The notes: a model not told the origin generated them from the letters alone. DNA of 64,000 nt from Microbacterium lushaniae (GCF_008727775.1 NZ_CP044232.1:1736001-1800000), one strand, 5' to 3'. Counted from the first letter of the stretch, positions 1-12,524 are shown. Made by a program: numbers and translations.

Positions 1-12
1 GGGAGGAGAGCG

Positions 13-687
13 ATGAGACGCGCGGTCATCACAGGCGGAGCGAGCGGCCTGGGTGCCGCCACGGCGAGCCGCCTCCGCGCCGTCGGCATCGACTGCGTCA
101 CCGTGGACCGTGCCGGTGACGCCGACGAGATCGTCGACGTGACGGACGAAAGGGCCGTCATCGACCTGGCAGACCGTATCGGCGGCGCAGACATCCTCGT
201 CAACTCCGCCGGGATCGTCGGCCCCAATCAGCCGCTGGTCGACACCGATCTCGATGGATGGCGGCAGACCATCGAGGTCAACGTGCTCGGGACCGTCGGC
301 ATGATGAAAGCATTCGTGCCCGGCATGGTGTCCCGGGGGTGGGGACGTGTCGTGAATTTCGCGAGCATGGCGGGTAAGGACGGCAATCCCGGTCTGGCCG
401 CATACTCCGCGTCGAAGGCTGCCGTGATCGCGCTGACGAAGTCGGCGGGCAAGGAGCTCGCCACGACCGGCGTGCTCGTCAACGCCATCGCTCCCGCGGT
501 CATTGCCACACCCATGAACGACGCGACGGCGGACGAAGTCCTAGCCCATATCACCAGTCTCATTCCGATGCGGCGTGTGGGGCGTGCAGAGGAGGTGGCC
601 GAACTGGTCGCATGGCTGACGTCCGACCTGGTCAGTTTCTCGACCGGCGCCGTGTACGACATCAGCGGCGGACGCGCCACCTACTAG
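13..687 (+). CDS. SDR family NAD(P)-dependent oxidoreductase
   Basis: A classical short-chain dehydrogenase of 224 aa. The nucleotide-binding motif TGGASGLG is at residues 7-14, the NSAG motif at 64-67, and the catalytic set is Asn90, Ser118, Tyr131 and Lys135 (YSASK). The family reduces or oxidises an alcohol/ketone pair using NAD(H) or NADP(H) in the cytosol; the substrate cannot be read from sequence. A GGGAGGAG ribosome binding site ends 4 bases before the ATG. The GH3 gene begins 3 bases after the stop, so the two are probably one operon for using a plant-type glycoside or its sugar (inference). It is slightly shorter than the usual 250 aa because the N-terminus is compact. Confidence 0.9.
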   Translation: MRRAVITGGASGLGAATASRLRAVGIDCVTVDRAGDADEIVDVTDERAVIDLADRIGGADILVNSAGIVGPNQPLVDTDLDGWRQTIEVNVLGTVGMMKAFVPGMVSRGWGRVVNFASMAGKDGNPGLAAYSASKAAVIALTKSAGKELATTGVLVNAIAPAVIATPMNDATADEVLAHITSLIPMRRVGRAEEVAELVAWLTSDLVSFSTGAVYDISGGRATY

Positions 688-690
688 GGC

Positions 691-2943
691 ATGACTGTGG
701 ACGAACACCTGAAAGCCGTCTATCGGGATCCGACGCGCTCCATCTCCGAGCGCGTCGCCGACCTTCTCTCGCGGATGTCCCTGGAGGAGAAGATCGGGCA
801 GATGATGCAGCTCGATGCTCGAGGCGACCTCGAGGACCATGTGCTGCGTCGCCACGTCGGCTCAATCCTGCATACCTCGCCCGAGCGGGTGCTCCGCGCG
901 AACGAGCTGACCGGGATGACGCGTCTGCGTATCCCGCTGTTGGTCGCCGAAGACTGCATCCACGGCCATTCGTTCTGGCCGGGTGCGACGATCTACCCGA
1001 CTCAGCTCGGGATGGCGGCGTCCTGGGACCCGGAGCTGGTCGAGAAGGTCGCGCGAGCGACCGCCCTGGAGGTGGCGGCAACCGGTGTGCACTGGACTTT
1101 TTCGCCGGTGCTGTGCGTCGCGCGAGACCTGCGCTGGGGAAGGGTGAACGAGACTTTCGGAGAGGACCCCTTTCTCATCGGTGAACTCGCCTCGGCGATG
1201 GTGCGCGGATATCAGGGCGCGGGTCTGGGCGATCCAACGGCGATCCTCGCGACCGCCAAGCATTTCGCCGGCTATTCGGAGACGCAGGGCGGCCGAGATG
1301 CCAGCGAGGCCGACATCTCCCGCCGGAAGCTCCGCTCCTGGTTCCTCCCGCCGTTCGAGCGGGTTGCGCGTGAGGGATGCCGCACCTTCATGCTCGGATA
1401 CCAGACCATGGACGGCGTGCCGATCACGACCAACGACTGGCTCCTCACGGACGTGCTGCGGGGCGAGTGGGGATACACGGGGACGCTCATCACGGACTGG
1501 GACAACGTGGGTCGAATGGTGTGGGAGCAGCGCGTGCAGCCCGACTACGCTCATGCCTCCGCCGCTGCCGTGCGAGCGGGCAACGACATGATCATGACGA
1601 CACCGGGATTCTTCGCCGGTGCGCAGGACGCGGTCGAAGCCGGACTGCTGTCGCCGGACGCGTTCGATGACGCGGTCGCGCGCATCCTCGCGCTCAAGTT
1701 CGAGCTCGGTCTGTTCGAGGATCCCCGTCTGCCCTCCCCCGATCGGGGCGAGATCATCGGAAGTGCCGAACACGCCAGGCTGAACCTCGACATCGCCCGC
1801 CGCTCCATCGTTCTCCTGCACAACGACGGGACGCTCCCGCTGCGCGCATCATCGGCGTTGAAGATCGCCGTCGTCGGGCCGCTCGCGGACGATGCGCAGT
1901 CGCAGCTGGGTGACTGGGCGGGCGGATCCGGACAGGCGGACTGGATCGACGGGCAGCCGCGTGACATGATCGCCACCGTCGTCGACGGGCTCAGAGAGGT
2001 CCTCCCCACCGCCGGCGCGATCGTGCATGCTCCCGGCGCCGCCATCCTCGAGCTGCACCCTGATCCCCTGGGAGAGACGTTCCCCGACGGGCAGCCTCGG
2101 CCGCCCATCGTGCTCCCCTGCGAACCGGACCCGGCACTCATCGAAGAGGCGCGCGCGCTCGCCTCTGTCAGCGATGTGATCGTTGCAGTGGTCGGCGACC
2201 GCATCGAACTCGTCGGCGAGCACCGGTCGACGGCCACGCTGGAGCTCATCGGCGACCAGAATGCGCTTCTGGACGCGATGATCGCCACCGGAAAGCCGGT
2301 CATCGTCGTGCTCATGGCTTCCAAGCCGTTGATCCTGCCCGACTGCGTACGCGAAGCCGCCGCCATCGTGTGGACGGCGAATCCGGGGATGAAGGGCGGT
2401 GTCGCCCTCGCGGAGATCCTGGCCGGCCGGGTCGAGCCCTCAGGCCGACTGCCCATCTCCTTCGCACGCCACGTCGGGCAGCAGCCGACGTACTACAACC
2501 AGGTGCGCGGGCAGCACGGTGCGCGCTACGCCGATCTCACGCAGTCGCCCGCGTGGGCATTCGGCGAAGGGCTGAGCTACACGACGGTGGAGTACGGCGA
2601 TCCGACACTGCAGGTGGACGTTGTGGGCCCGGACGACATCCTCGTGGCTCATGTCACGGTGTCGAACACCGGACACCGTCCGGTCCTTGAGACCGTGCAG
2701 GCTTACGTGCGCGACGACGTGACCTCGGCGAGCTGGGCGGACAAGGAGCTGAAGGCCTTCCAGCAGGTGCCGTTGCCGCCGGGAGAGACGGTGCGCGTGC
2801 GTCTTGAGGTGCCGGTCGCGGCATGCACGATCGTGGATGCCGCTGGAAGGCGTGTGGTGGAGCCGGGAGAGTTCGACCTGCTGGTCGGCCCCTCGTCGCG
2901 GGACAGCGATCTGCGCCGCGCGAGATTCCGCGTCAGCGACTGA
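691..2943 (+). CDS. Glycoside hydrolase family 3 (beta-glucosidase-like)
   Basis: 750 aa with the three usual GH3 parts: the N-terminal barrel with the KHFAGY motif (about 190-195) and the nucleophile Asp269 in TDWDNVG, the C-terminal alpha/beta sandwich, and a fibronectin III-like tail from about residue 640. GH3 enzymes release terminal beta-linked sugars with retention. Exact specificity (glucose, xylose or other) cannot be assigned. There is no signal peptide, so it probably acts in the cytosol on imported oligosaccharides. The ATG has a poor ribosome binding site; GTG at 697 lies 7 bases after AGGG and is a possible alternative start. The stop is only 9 bases from the 3' end of tRNA-Leu. 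Confidence 0.9.
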   Translation: MTVDEHLKAVYRDPTRSISERVADLLSRMSLEEKIGQMMQLDARGDLEDHVLRRHVGSILHTSPERVLRANELTGMTRLRIPLLVAEDCIHGHSFWPGATIYPTQLGMAASWDPELVEKVARATALEVAATGVHWTFSPVLCVARDLRWGRVNETFGEDPFLIGELASAMVRGYQGAGLGDPTAILATAKHFAGYSETQGGRDASEADISRRKLRSWFLPPFERVAREGCRTFMLGYQTMDGVPITTNDWLLTDVLRGEWGYTGTLITDWDNVGRMVWEQRVQPDYAHASAAAVRAGNDMIMTTPGFFAGAQDAVEAGLLSPDAFDDAVARILALKFELGLFEDPRLPSPDRGEIIGSAEHARLNLDIARRSIVLLHNDGTLPLRASSALKIAVVGPLADDAQSQLGDWAGGSGQADWIDGQPRDMIATVVDGLREVLPTAGAIVHAPGAAILELHPDPLGETFPDGQPRPPIVLPCEPDPALIEEARALASVSDVIVAVVGDRIELVGEHRSTATLELIGDQNALLDAMIATGKPVIVVLMASKPLILPDCVREAAAIVWTANPGMKGGVALAEILAGRVEPSGRLPISFARHVGQQPTYYNQVRGQHGARYADLTQSPAWAFGEGLSYTTVEYGDPTLQVDVVGPDDILVAHVTVSNTGHRPVLETVQAYVRDDVTSASWADKELKAFQQVPLPPGETVRVRLEVPVAACTIVDAAGRRVVEPGEFDLLVGPSSRDSDLRRARFRVSD

Positions 2944-2952
2944 GAGTTCTGA

Positions 2953-3038
2953 TGGTACCGGTGGTGGGACTCGAACCCACACGTCCTTTCGGACAGAGCA
3001 TTTTGAGTGCCCCGCGTCTGCCATTCCGCCACACCGGC
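2953..3038 (-). tRNA. tRNA-Leu (anticodon CAA)
   Basis: 86 bases on the minus strand including an encoded CCA. The acceptor stem GCCGGTG pairs with CACCGGT (one G-U pair). The anticodon arm GGGCA/TGCTC encloses the loop CTCAAAA, giving anticodon CAA, which reads UUG. A long variable arm and the T arm GTGGG-TTCGAGT-CCCAC make it a class II tRNA-Leu. Its 3' end faces the GH3/SDR pair. Confidence 0.96.
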
Positions 3039-3054
3039 CTGCGTGTCGGCATCG

Positions 3055-3060
3055 ACCCTA
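3055..3060 (-). promoter_or_regulatory. -10 box of tRNA-Leu
   Basis: TAGGGT on the minus strand, 16 bases upstream of the tRNA 5' end. No clear -35 is seen. The same hexamer lies upstream of pyrR. Confidence 0.4.
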
Positions 3061-3066
3061 GCGCAC

Positions 3067-3103
3067 GTGCGCGGATGGGCCCGATCAGGGCCCACCCGCG
3101 CAC
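3067..3103 (-). terminator. Terminator-like hairpin after pyk
   Basis: A long GC-rich hairpin, GTGCGCGGaTGGGCCC paired with GGGCCCAcCCGCGCAC around a 5-base loop, begins 5 bases beyond the pyk stop. There is no U-tract, as is usual for high-GC actinobacteria. Confidence 0.7.
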
Positions 3104-3108
3104 GAGCG

Positions 3109-4557
3109 TCAGAGGTCGGCCTGATAGATGGGAGCGGCCCCGTGCACGGCGTCACCCACGCGGTGAACGCGCAGATCGTTCGTGGAGCCGGCGATTCCGG
3201 GAGGCGATCCGGAGATCACCACGACCTTGTCCCCCACCTTCGCCAGTTCTCGGCTCAGGAGGTACTCGTCCACCTGGATGAACATGCGGTCGGTGTGCGG
3301 CACGTGCTCCACGAGCGTCGCGTGCATACCCCACGTCAGGGCCAGGCGACGGCGGATCCCAGGCTCGGGCGTGAAGGCGAGCATGGGGATCATCGAGCGG
3401 ATGCGGGCGAGCCGGCGTGCGGAGTCGCCGGACTCGGTGAAGACGCACAGGAACTTCGCCTCCACGAAGTCGGCCACCTCCACTGCGGCGAGGGTGATCG
3501 CGCCGCCCTGCGTCCGGGGCTTGACCCCAAGAGGAGCGATGCGGTCCAGTCCGTGCTCCTCGGTGGAGGCGACGATGCGGGCCATCGTCTCCACGACCGT
3601 GACGGGGTACTCCCCCACGCTCGTCTCGCCGGAGAGCATGACCGCGTCGGCGCCGTCGAGGACGGCGTTGGCGACGTCGCTGGTCTCGGCGCGCGTGGGG
3701 ACGGGGCTGGTGATCATGGACTCCAGCATCTGGGTGGCCACGATGACGGGCTTGGCCATCCGGCGGGCCAGCTCCACGGCGCGCTTCTGCACGATCGGGA
3801 CCGCTTCCAGCGGCAGCTCGACACCCAGGTCGCCGCGGGCGACCATGATTCCGTCGAAGGCGTCGATGATCTCTTCGAGGTTGTCGACGGCCTGGGGCTT
3901 CTCGATCTTCGCGATGAGGGGGATGCGGCGTCCCTCCTCGGCCATGATGACGTGTGCCCGCTCGACATCCTGGGCGGAGCGGACGAACGACAGGGCGATG
4001 AGGTCGGCTCCCGCGCGCAGGCCCCAGCGCAGGTCGGCCTCGTCCTTCTCACTGAGAGCCGGGACGTTGACGGCCACGCCGGGGAGGTTGATCCCCTTGT
4101 TGTTGGACACGGGGCCACCCACCACGACCTCGGTGGTCACGGTGCGCTCGTCGGACTCGATGACGCGCACGCGCACCTTGCCGTCGTCGATGAGGAGGAA
4201 GTCCCCGGGGGCGACGTCCTGAGGGAGGCCCTTGTACGTCGTGGAGACGAGGTCTTTCGTCCCCGGGACGTCGTCGATCGTGATGGTGAAGATGTCACCG
4301 GCGGCCAGGTCGTGCGGACCGTTCTCGAAGCGGCCGAGACGGATCTTCGGGCCCTGCAGGTCGACCAGGATCGCAACCGGGCGCCCCGCATCATCCGCCG
4401 CTCGCCGCACGTTGGCGAAGTTGGCCTCGTGCACGGAGTAATCGCCGTGGCTGAGGTTCAGTCGGGCCACGTTGACACCCGCGTCGATGATGGCGCGAAC
4501 CATCTCGTACGACGAGGTTGCCGGGCCCAGGGTGGCGACGATCTTGGCGCGTCTCAC
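3109..4557 (-). CDS. pyk: Pyruvate kinase
   Basis: 482 aa. Catalyses PEP + ADP to pyruvate + ATP, the last step of glycolysis. The N-terminal KIVATLGPA and ARLNLSHG motifs, the active-site IAKIEKPQAV and MVARGDLGVE segments, the MLSGET motif and the C-terminal allosteric domain are all present and collinear with the family. The start is GTG at 4557, just before the conserved RRAKIVATLGPA; a GGAG lies 10 bases upstream. It sits downstream of gltBD on the same strand, with a hairpin directly after the stop and tRNA-Leu beyond. In Mycobacterium pyk also follows the trp-lgt block, so this is backbone. Confidence 0.96.
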   Translation of the reverse strand: MRRAKIVATLGPATSSYEMVRAIIDAGVNVARLNLSHGDYSVHEANFANVRRAADDAGRPVAILVDLQGPKIRLGRFENGPHDLAAGDIFTITIDDVPGTKDLVSTTYKGLPQDVAPGDFLLIDDGKVRVRVIESDERTVTTEVVVGGPVSNNKGINLPGVAVNVPALSEKDEADLRWGLRAGADLIALSFVRSAQDVERAHVIMAEEGRRIPLIAKIEKPQAVDNLEEIIDAFDGIMVARGDLGVELPLEAVPIVQKRAVELARRMAKPVIVATQMLESMITSPVPTRAETSDVANAVLDGADAVMLSGETSVGEYPVTVVETMARIVASTEEHGLDRIAPLGVKPRTQGGAITLAAVEVADFVEAKFLCVFTESGDSARRLARIRSMIPMLAFTPEPGIRRRLALTWGMHATLVEHVPHTDRMFIQVDEYLLSRELAKVGDKVVVISGSPPGIAGSTNDLRVHRVGDAVHGAAPIYQADL

Positions 4558-4684
4558 TATGTGTGTACTCCACGGAAAAGGAAGGGAAAGGTGGTCGGGG
4601 GGTGGCGTTTGCCAGCCTACGCGGGCTGCAGACCGATCGCGACATCGGCCGGGCGCACCGGGGACGGCAGCGCCGTGGCGCCCA

Positions 4685-6074
<1,390 letters not shown>

Positions 6075-6082
<8 letters not shown>

Positions 6083-9000
6083 CGGTCACCTCCATGATGC
6101 GGGTCCAGACGACGTCGCCGTCGGGGTCGAGGCCTTCCGCCACGGCCGCCTGCCGGGTCTGCAGGACGGCGGCGTAGTCGCGCGGCACCACGCGGACGAA
6201 GTTCGCCAGCTCGGCGTCGAAATCCGCCAGCAGACGCTGCGCCAGCTCGGAGCCGGTCTCGGTCACGTGCTCCTGCAGCAGGTCGCGGAGCATCTCCGCG
6301 TCGCCCGCGCCCAGCGAGCCGAGTTCGAGCTCGCCCGAGGCGAGCGCCTCACGGTTCACCAGCGCGAGGTCCAGGCGGTACACGTAGGCCGTGCCGCCGG
6401 ACATCCCCGCCCCGAAGTTGCGGCCGGTGGCGCCCAGGATCACCGCGAGTCCGCCGGTCATGTACTCCAGTGCGTGATCGCCGACGCCTTCGACGACCGC
6501 GGTCGCCCCGGAGTTGCGCACGAAGAACCGCTCCCCCACGACGCCGCTGAGGAACATCGACCCCTGCGTGGCGCCGTACCCGAGCACGTTGCCGGCGATG
6601 ACGTTCTCGGATGCCGGGAACGTCGACGCGTGCGGAGGGCGGATGACGACCTTGCCGCCGGAGAGGCCCTTGCCGACGTAGTCGTTGGAATCGCCCTCGA
6701 GCCGCAGTGTGATGCCGGCCGGCAGGAACGCCCCGAACGACTGCCCGGCCGAACCGGTCAGCGACACGTCGATGGAACCGGAAGTCAGTCCGTTCGCACC
6801 GTGCGCGCGCGTGACGTGGTGGCCGAGCATCGTGCCCACAGCGCGAGCGGTGTTGCGGATGGGCAGGGCGATCTCGATGTTCCCGCCGTGGGCGATGACA
6901 TCCTGTGCACGCTCGATGAGGGCCACGTCGAAGTGCTCGTCGAGTTCGTGGTTCTGCGCGCGGTGAGCCCGGCGAGGCTCGTCGGCGGCGAAGTGCGGGC
7001 CCTCCAGGATCGGGCTGAGATCGAGACCGCCGGTCTTCCAGTGCTCGACGGCACGGTCGACGTCCAGCAGCTCGGCGTGCCCGATCACCTCGTCCAGCGA
7101 ACGGAAGCCGAGAGCAGCGAGGTACTCGCGCACCTCCTGCGCGATGAACTCCATGAAGTTCACGACGAATTCGGGCTTCCCGGTGAACCGCGCGCGCAGG
7201 ACGGGATTCTGCGTGGCAACGCCGACCGGGCAGGTGTCCAGGTGGCACACGCGCATCATGACGCACCCCGACACCACGAGCGGGGCCGTGGCGAAGCCGA
7301 ACTCCTCGGCCCCCAGGAGCGCGCCGATGATGACGTCGCGGCCGGTCTTGAGCTGTCCGTCGACCTGAACGACGACGCGATCGCGCATGCCGTTGAGCAT
7401 GAGCGTCTGCTGGGTCTCGGCCAGGCCCAGCTCCCACGGCGTCCCGGCGTGCTTGAGGGAGTTCAGCGGGCTGGCCCCGGTCCCCCCGTCGTGGCCGGAG
7501 ACGAGGATGACATCCGACAGCGCCTTGGCGACGCCGGCCGCCACGGCACCGATGCCCGACTGGCTCACGAGCTTCGTGTGGATGCGGGCGCCGGGGTTGG
7601 CGCGCTTGAGGTCGAAGATGAGCTGCTTGAGGTCTTCGATGGAGTAGATGTCGTGATGGGGCGGGGGTGAGATCAGCCCGACACCGGCGGTGGCGTGCCG
7701 CGTGCGCGCCACCCACGGGTACACCTTCGCGGGGGCAGCTGCCCGCCCTCGCCGGGCTTGGCGCCCTGGGCGAGCTTGATCTGGATGTCGTCGGCCTCGG
7801 TGAGGTAGAGGCTCGTGACCCCGAACCGGCCCGACGCGACCTGCTTGATCGCGCTGCGGCGCTCGGGGTCGAGCAGGCGATCGACGTCCTCGCCGCCCTC
7901 CCCCGTGTTCGACTTGGCGCCGATGCGGTTCATCGCGATCGCGAGGGTCTCGTGCGCCTCCTTCGAGATGGAGCCGTAGCTCATCGCGCCGGTGGAGAAC
8001 CGCCGCACGATGGCGGAGACGGGTTCGACTTCGTCCAGCGGCACCGGCGCACGCTCGCCCGTGCGCAGCCCGAACATCCCGCGCAGCGTCTTGAGCTCAC
8101 CCGCCTGGTCATCGACCAGACGCGTGTACTCGCGGAAGATGTCGTACCGGCGCTCGCGGGTCGCGTGCTGCAGGCGGAACACGGTGTCGGGGTTGAACAG
8201 GTGCGGGGCGCCGTCGCGGCGCCACTGGTACTCGCCGCCGGTCCACAGCCGCTCGTGCGCGCGGGGCGCGGCGTCTTCGGGGTAGGCGAAGTCGTGGCGG
8301 GCCTGGTTCTCCGCGGCGACGTGCTCGATGCCGATGCCGCCGAGCTTGGTCTCGGTGCCGGTGAAGTACTTCTCGACGAACTCCGCCGACAGTCCCACCG
8401 CCTCGAACACCTGCGCGCCGGCGTAGGAGGACACGGTCGAGATGCCCATCTTCGACATGATCTTCAGCACGCCCTTGCCCAGGGCGTAGATGAGGTTCTT
8501 GACCGCCTTCTCGGGCGTGACGCCGGTGATGAAACCGGCACGCACGAGGTACTCGACGGTCTCCATGGCAAGGTACGGGTTCACCGCGGATGCGCCGTAG
8601 CCGAGCAGCGTCGCGACGTGGTGCACTTCGCGCACGTCGCCGGCTTCGACCACGAGCCCGACCTTCATGCGGTTCTGACGCCGGATGAGGTGATGGTGCA
8701 CGGCGGAGACCAGCAGGAGCGACGGGATCGGGACGAGGTCCTTGTTCGAGTCGCGGTCGCTGAGGATCAGGAACTCGGCACCGTCGGCGATGGCCTCATC
8801 GACTTCCGCGCTGATGGCCTCCAGACGCGCCTCGAGGGCGCCGGGGCCCTGATCGAAGTGGTACAGGCCGCGGATCGTGACCGAACGGCGCCCGGGCAGC
8901 GCCTTGTCGATGTTCTGGAGCTTGGCCAGTTCGTCGTTGTCGATGACCGGGAAATCCAGCGTGATCACACGCGTGTGCTCGGCACCCCAGTCCAGCAGGT

Positions 9001-10651
9001 TCCGCTCGGGGCCGAGCCCCAGCCCCAGGGAGGTGACGACCTCTTCGCGGATGGAGTCCAGCGGCGGATTGGTCACCTGGGCGAACTGCTGCACGAAGTA
9101 GTCGAAGAGCAGGCGCGGTCGCTCGCTCAGCACCGCCACGGGGGTGTCGCTGCCCATCGCACCGAGGGGTTCGGCGCCGTTCTGGCCCATCGGGGTGAGG
9201 AGGATCCGCACCTCCTCCTCGGTGTAGCCGAAGGTGCGCTGACGGCGCGTGATCGAGGCGATCGGGTGCACGATGTGCTCGCGCTCGGGGAGGTCGGCCA
9301 GGCGCACGCGTCCGGCATCCAGCCACTGCTGCCACGGGCGCATGCCGGCGAGGTCGGCTTTGATCTCCTCGTCCTCGACGATGCGACCCTGGGCGGTGTC
9401 GACCAGGAACATCCGCCCGGGCCGCAGACGGCCGCGACGCTTGATGCGGGCGGGCTCGAAGTCGAGCACGCCGGTCTCGCTGCCGATGACGATGAGACCG
9501 TCCGTCGTCTCCGTCCACCGGCCCGGACGCAGCCCGTTGCGGTCGAGGGTCGCTCCCACGAGGGTGCCGTCGGTGAAGATGAGGGCCGCGGGGCCGTCCC
9601 ACGGCTCCATCTGCATCGAGTGGTACTCGTAGAAGGCCCGTAGCTGCGGATCCATGTCCGGCTGCTTCTCGTACGCCTCCGGCACCATCATCATCATGGC
9701 GTGCGGAAGGCTCCGCCCGGTGAGGGTCAGCAGCTCGAGCACCTCGTCGAACGAGGCGGAGTCGCTGGCCCCTTGGGTGCAGATCGGCAGCAGCGGCGCG
9801 ACGTCGCCCAGCAGCTCGGACTCCAGCTGCGACTGGCGTGCCCGCATCCAGTTGCGGTTGCCGTTGACGGTGTTGATCTCGCCGTTGTGTGCCAGCATCC
9901 GCAGCGGCTGGGCCAGCGGCCACGACGGGAAGGTGTTGGTGGAGTACCGCGAGTGGACCACGGCCAGCTCGGAGGCGAAGCGCTCGTCCTGGAGGTCGGG
10001 GTAGAACGGCTCCAGCTGCAGCGTCGTGACCATGCCCTTGTATCCCAGCGTGCGGCTGGACAGGGAGACGAAGTACGCATCCAGCTCGTGGCCGGCCCGC
10101 TTTCGCAGGCGGTACACGCGCCGATCCAGGTTGATGCCGGAGAGTGCGGGAGCGTCGCCCGTGCCCGGTCGTGACACGAACAGCTGCTCGAACGCGGGGC
10201 GTGCCTGATAGGCGAGCTTGCCGAGGTTGCCGGTGTCGACCGGGACCTCCCGCCAGCCCAGGACGACGAGGTTCTCGCTCTGGGCGATCCGCTCGATGCC
10301 GGCCTTCTGCGCGGCGCGCTCGTCGGCGTCACGGGGCAGGAAGGCCAGGCCGGCGGCGTACTCCCCGGCCGGCGGCAGGTCGAAATCGACCACGGCGCGC
10401 AGGAACGCGTCCGGCATCTGCGTCAGGATGCCGGCACCGTCGCCGGTACCCGCATCCGAGCCGATCGCCCCACGGTGCTCCAGGTTGCGCAGCGCCGTCA
10501 GAGCCAGGTCGATGATGTCGTGACCGGGCTCACCGCGCAGGGTCGCGACCATCGCCAGGCCGCACGCGTCCTTCTCGAACGCCGGGTTGTACATGCCCTG
10601 CCGCGGAGGCAGAGCTCCTCCCACGGCGTCGGAACGGTTGCTCGAGGCCAT
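6075..10651 (-). pseudogene. gltB: Glutamate synthase large subunit, frameshifted
   Basis: Alpha subunit of GOGAT: a glutaminase domain frees ammonia from Gln, which is channelled to 2-oxoglutarate at an FMN/3Fe-4S site to give two Glu. The class II amidotransferase Cys (KDACGLAM) follows a short propeptide, and the FMN-binding and C-terminal beta-helix regions are recognisable. The coding sequence needs two frames: the first runs from 10651 to GEGGQLPP, the second continues as [13 protein letters not shown] to 6075. The switch is at a run of five G (plus strand 7731-7735); six would restore one protein of about 1525 aa. I chose ATG at 10651, which has GAGGA 8 bases upstream, over TTG at 10678. 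Confidence 0.9.
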
Positions 10652-10707
10652 ACCATCCGTCCTCACGTTGATGCTCAAGATGGGACGACGTCGGCCCAGA
10701 AGGTTTC

Positions 10708-11691
10708 CTAGCTCGTGGCGGTGGTGCTTGTGGCGCTGCCGACGCGATTCTCCGTCGCGGGCGGCTCGCTCACGTCGACGAAGTCGTTGGGGTCAGCCGA
10801 TTGTACAGCGCCTTGCCCCTCGGCTTCGCGACCGGGCATGTACGGCGAGGGCTCGTAGCCGGGGTGACGGCGCCGCTGCACGAAGAAGATCACCAGACCC
10901 AGGACCACCCCGGCGATGGCGGCCCACACGTTGGTGCGCAGACCGAAGTAGATCTCACTCGGGTCGATGCGGATCGACTCCCATACGATGCGCCCGGCGC
11001 TGTACCAGATCAGGTAGATCGCGAACAGGCGTCCCCACTGCAGTCGGAAGCGTCGGCCGGCCCACAGGAGCACCGCCACGCCGAGCAGGTTCCAGATGAC
11101 TTCGTACAGGAATGTGGGGTGGAACAGGGTGTCCGGCTCCAGGCCCGCCGGGAACGCGGGGTTGTCGGAGTCGATCTCCAGTCCCCACGGAAGGTCGGTG
11201 GGCTGACCGAACAGCTCCTGGTTGAACCAGTTGCCGAAACGGCCGAGCGCCTGGGCCAGCAGCAGCCCCGGAGCGATCGCGTCGGCGAGGGTCCAGAAGC
11301 GGATACCGGTCCAGCGGCAACCCAGCCATGCGCCCACGGCGCCGCCGATGAGTGCGCCGTAGATGGCGATGCCGCCTTCCCAGATGCGGAAGACCGCCCA
11401 CACGTCCGCGCCCTCGCCGAAGTAGAAGCCGGGATGGGTGAGCACGTGATAGATCCGGGCCCCGATGATGGCCAGTGGAACGGCGAGCAGGGCGATGTCG
11501 ATGACGACCCACGGCTCGGCACCGCGGCGGGTCAGACGCGCATTGGTCAGCAGCACCGCCGCGACGATGCCGGTGATGATGCACAGGGCGTAGAAGTGGA
11601 TCCGCAGCGGGCCGAGCTCGATGAAGCTGATCTCGGGGCTCGGGATGCTGCCGAGCACGCCACTGAGGGCGCTCGAAGGGGCGAACGTCAT
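10708..11691 (-). CDS. lgt: Prolipoprotein diacylglyceryl transferase
   Basis: 327 aa integral membrane protein that transfers diacylglycerol from phosphatidylglycerol to the lipobox Cys of preprolipoproteins, such as the binding protein at 25283-26326. The Lgt signature [13 protein letters not shown] and several hydrophobic segments (first at about residues 30-50) are present. A long charged C-terminal tail of about 45 residues is typical of actinobacterial Lgt. It follows trpA, as in other actinobacteria. The ATG has no ribosome binding site but a TAGACT box 7 bases upstream, suggesting a leaderless mRNA. Confidence 0.95.
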   Translation of the reverse strand: MTFAPSSALSGVLGSIPSPEISFIELGPLRIHFYALCIITGIVAAVLLTNARLTRRGAEPWVVIDIALLAVPLAIIGARIYHVLTHPGFYFGEGADVWAVFRIWEGGIAIYGALIGGAVGAWLGCRWTGIRFWTLADAIAPGLLLAQALGRFGNWFNQELFGQPTDLPWGLEIDSDNPAFPAGLEPDTLFHPTFLYEVIWNLLGVAVLLWAGRRFRLQWGRLFAIYLIWYSAGRIVWESIRIDPSEIYFGLRTNVWAAIAGVVLGLVIFFVQRRRHPGYEPSPYMPGREAEGQGAVQSADPNDFVDVSEPPATENRVGSATSTTATS

Positions 11692-11698
11692 GGGTTCG

Positions 11699-11704
11699 AG
11701 TCTA
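11699..11704 (-). promoter_or_regulatory. -10 box of a leaderless lgt transcript
   Basis: TAGACT on the minus strand, 7 bases before the lgt ATG. Transcription would start at or next to the start codon. No strong -35 seen. Confidence 0.45.
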
Positions 11705-11727
11705 AGGCGCGCGGGGCCGGTGGGTGA

Positions 11728-12524
11728 TCAGCGCGTCGAGGGCTGGCGTGCAGTGCCGCCGGCGAGGGCGCGTGCGGTCTCGGCGAGACCGTCCAAGCCG
11801 CGATCGCGCAGCGCCCGCACGAGGGCGGTGCCCACGATCGCGCCGTCGGCGTAGTCCACGACGCCGGCGACGTGGTCGGGCGTGGAGATGCCGATGCCCA
11901 CGCAGGCCCGCTCGGCTCCCGCCGCGCGCAGGCGTCCGACGAGCGTGCGTGCGGCGGCATCCAGGTCGGCACGCTCCCCTGTGATGCCCATCGTCGACAC
12001 CGTGTAGACGAAGCCGGTGGACGCCTTCGCGATCATCTCCAGGCGCTCGTCGCTGGATGTGGGAGCCGCGAGGAACACGCGGTCAAGGCCTGTCCGCTTG
12101 CTCGCGGCGATCCACTCCCCCGCTTCTTCCGGCGTGATGTCGGGGGTGATCAGACCCGCCGCCCCCGCCGCCACGAGCGCGTCGGCGTACCGGTCGACGC
12201 CGTACTGCACGACCGGGTTCCAGTACGTCATGACCAGCACCGGCACGTCCACGCGGCTGGTGATCTCGGCGATCGCGGGGAACAGATCGCGCAGCCGGAA
12301 GCCGCCCGCCAGGGCCGCCTGCGTGGCCTCCTGGATGACCTCCCCGTCCATCACGGGGTCGCTGTAGGGCGGCCCGATCTCCAGCACGTCGGCGCCGCTG
12401 TCCGCCAGCGCGACGGCCGCTTCGATGCCGGTGCGCACGTCGGGGAACCCGGCCGGCAGGTAGCCGATGAACGCTCCGCGCCCCTGCGCGTGCGCCGCGT
12501 CGATGGCGGCGGCGACCCGGGAGG

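Noticed and set aside
4614..4619. TAGGCT as a -10 box of pyk
   Set aside because: The TAG is the stop codon of the restored gltD frame and no -35 is present, so I do not claim a promoter there.
10652..10678. TTG at 10678 as the gltB start
   Set aside because: ATG 10651 has a better ribosome binding site (GAGGA, 8 bases) and still leaves a short propeptide before the catalytic Cys.
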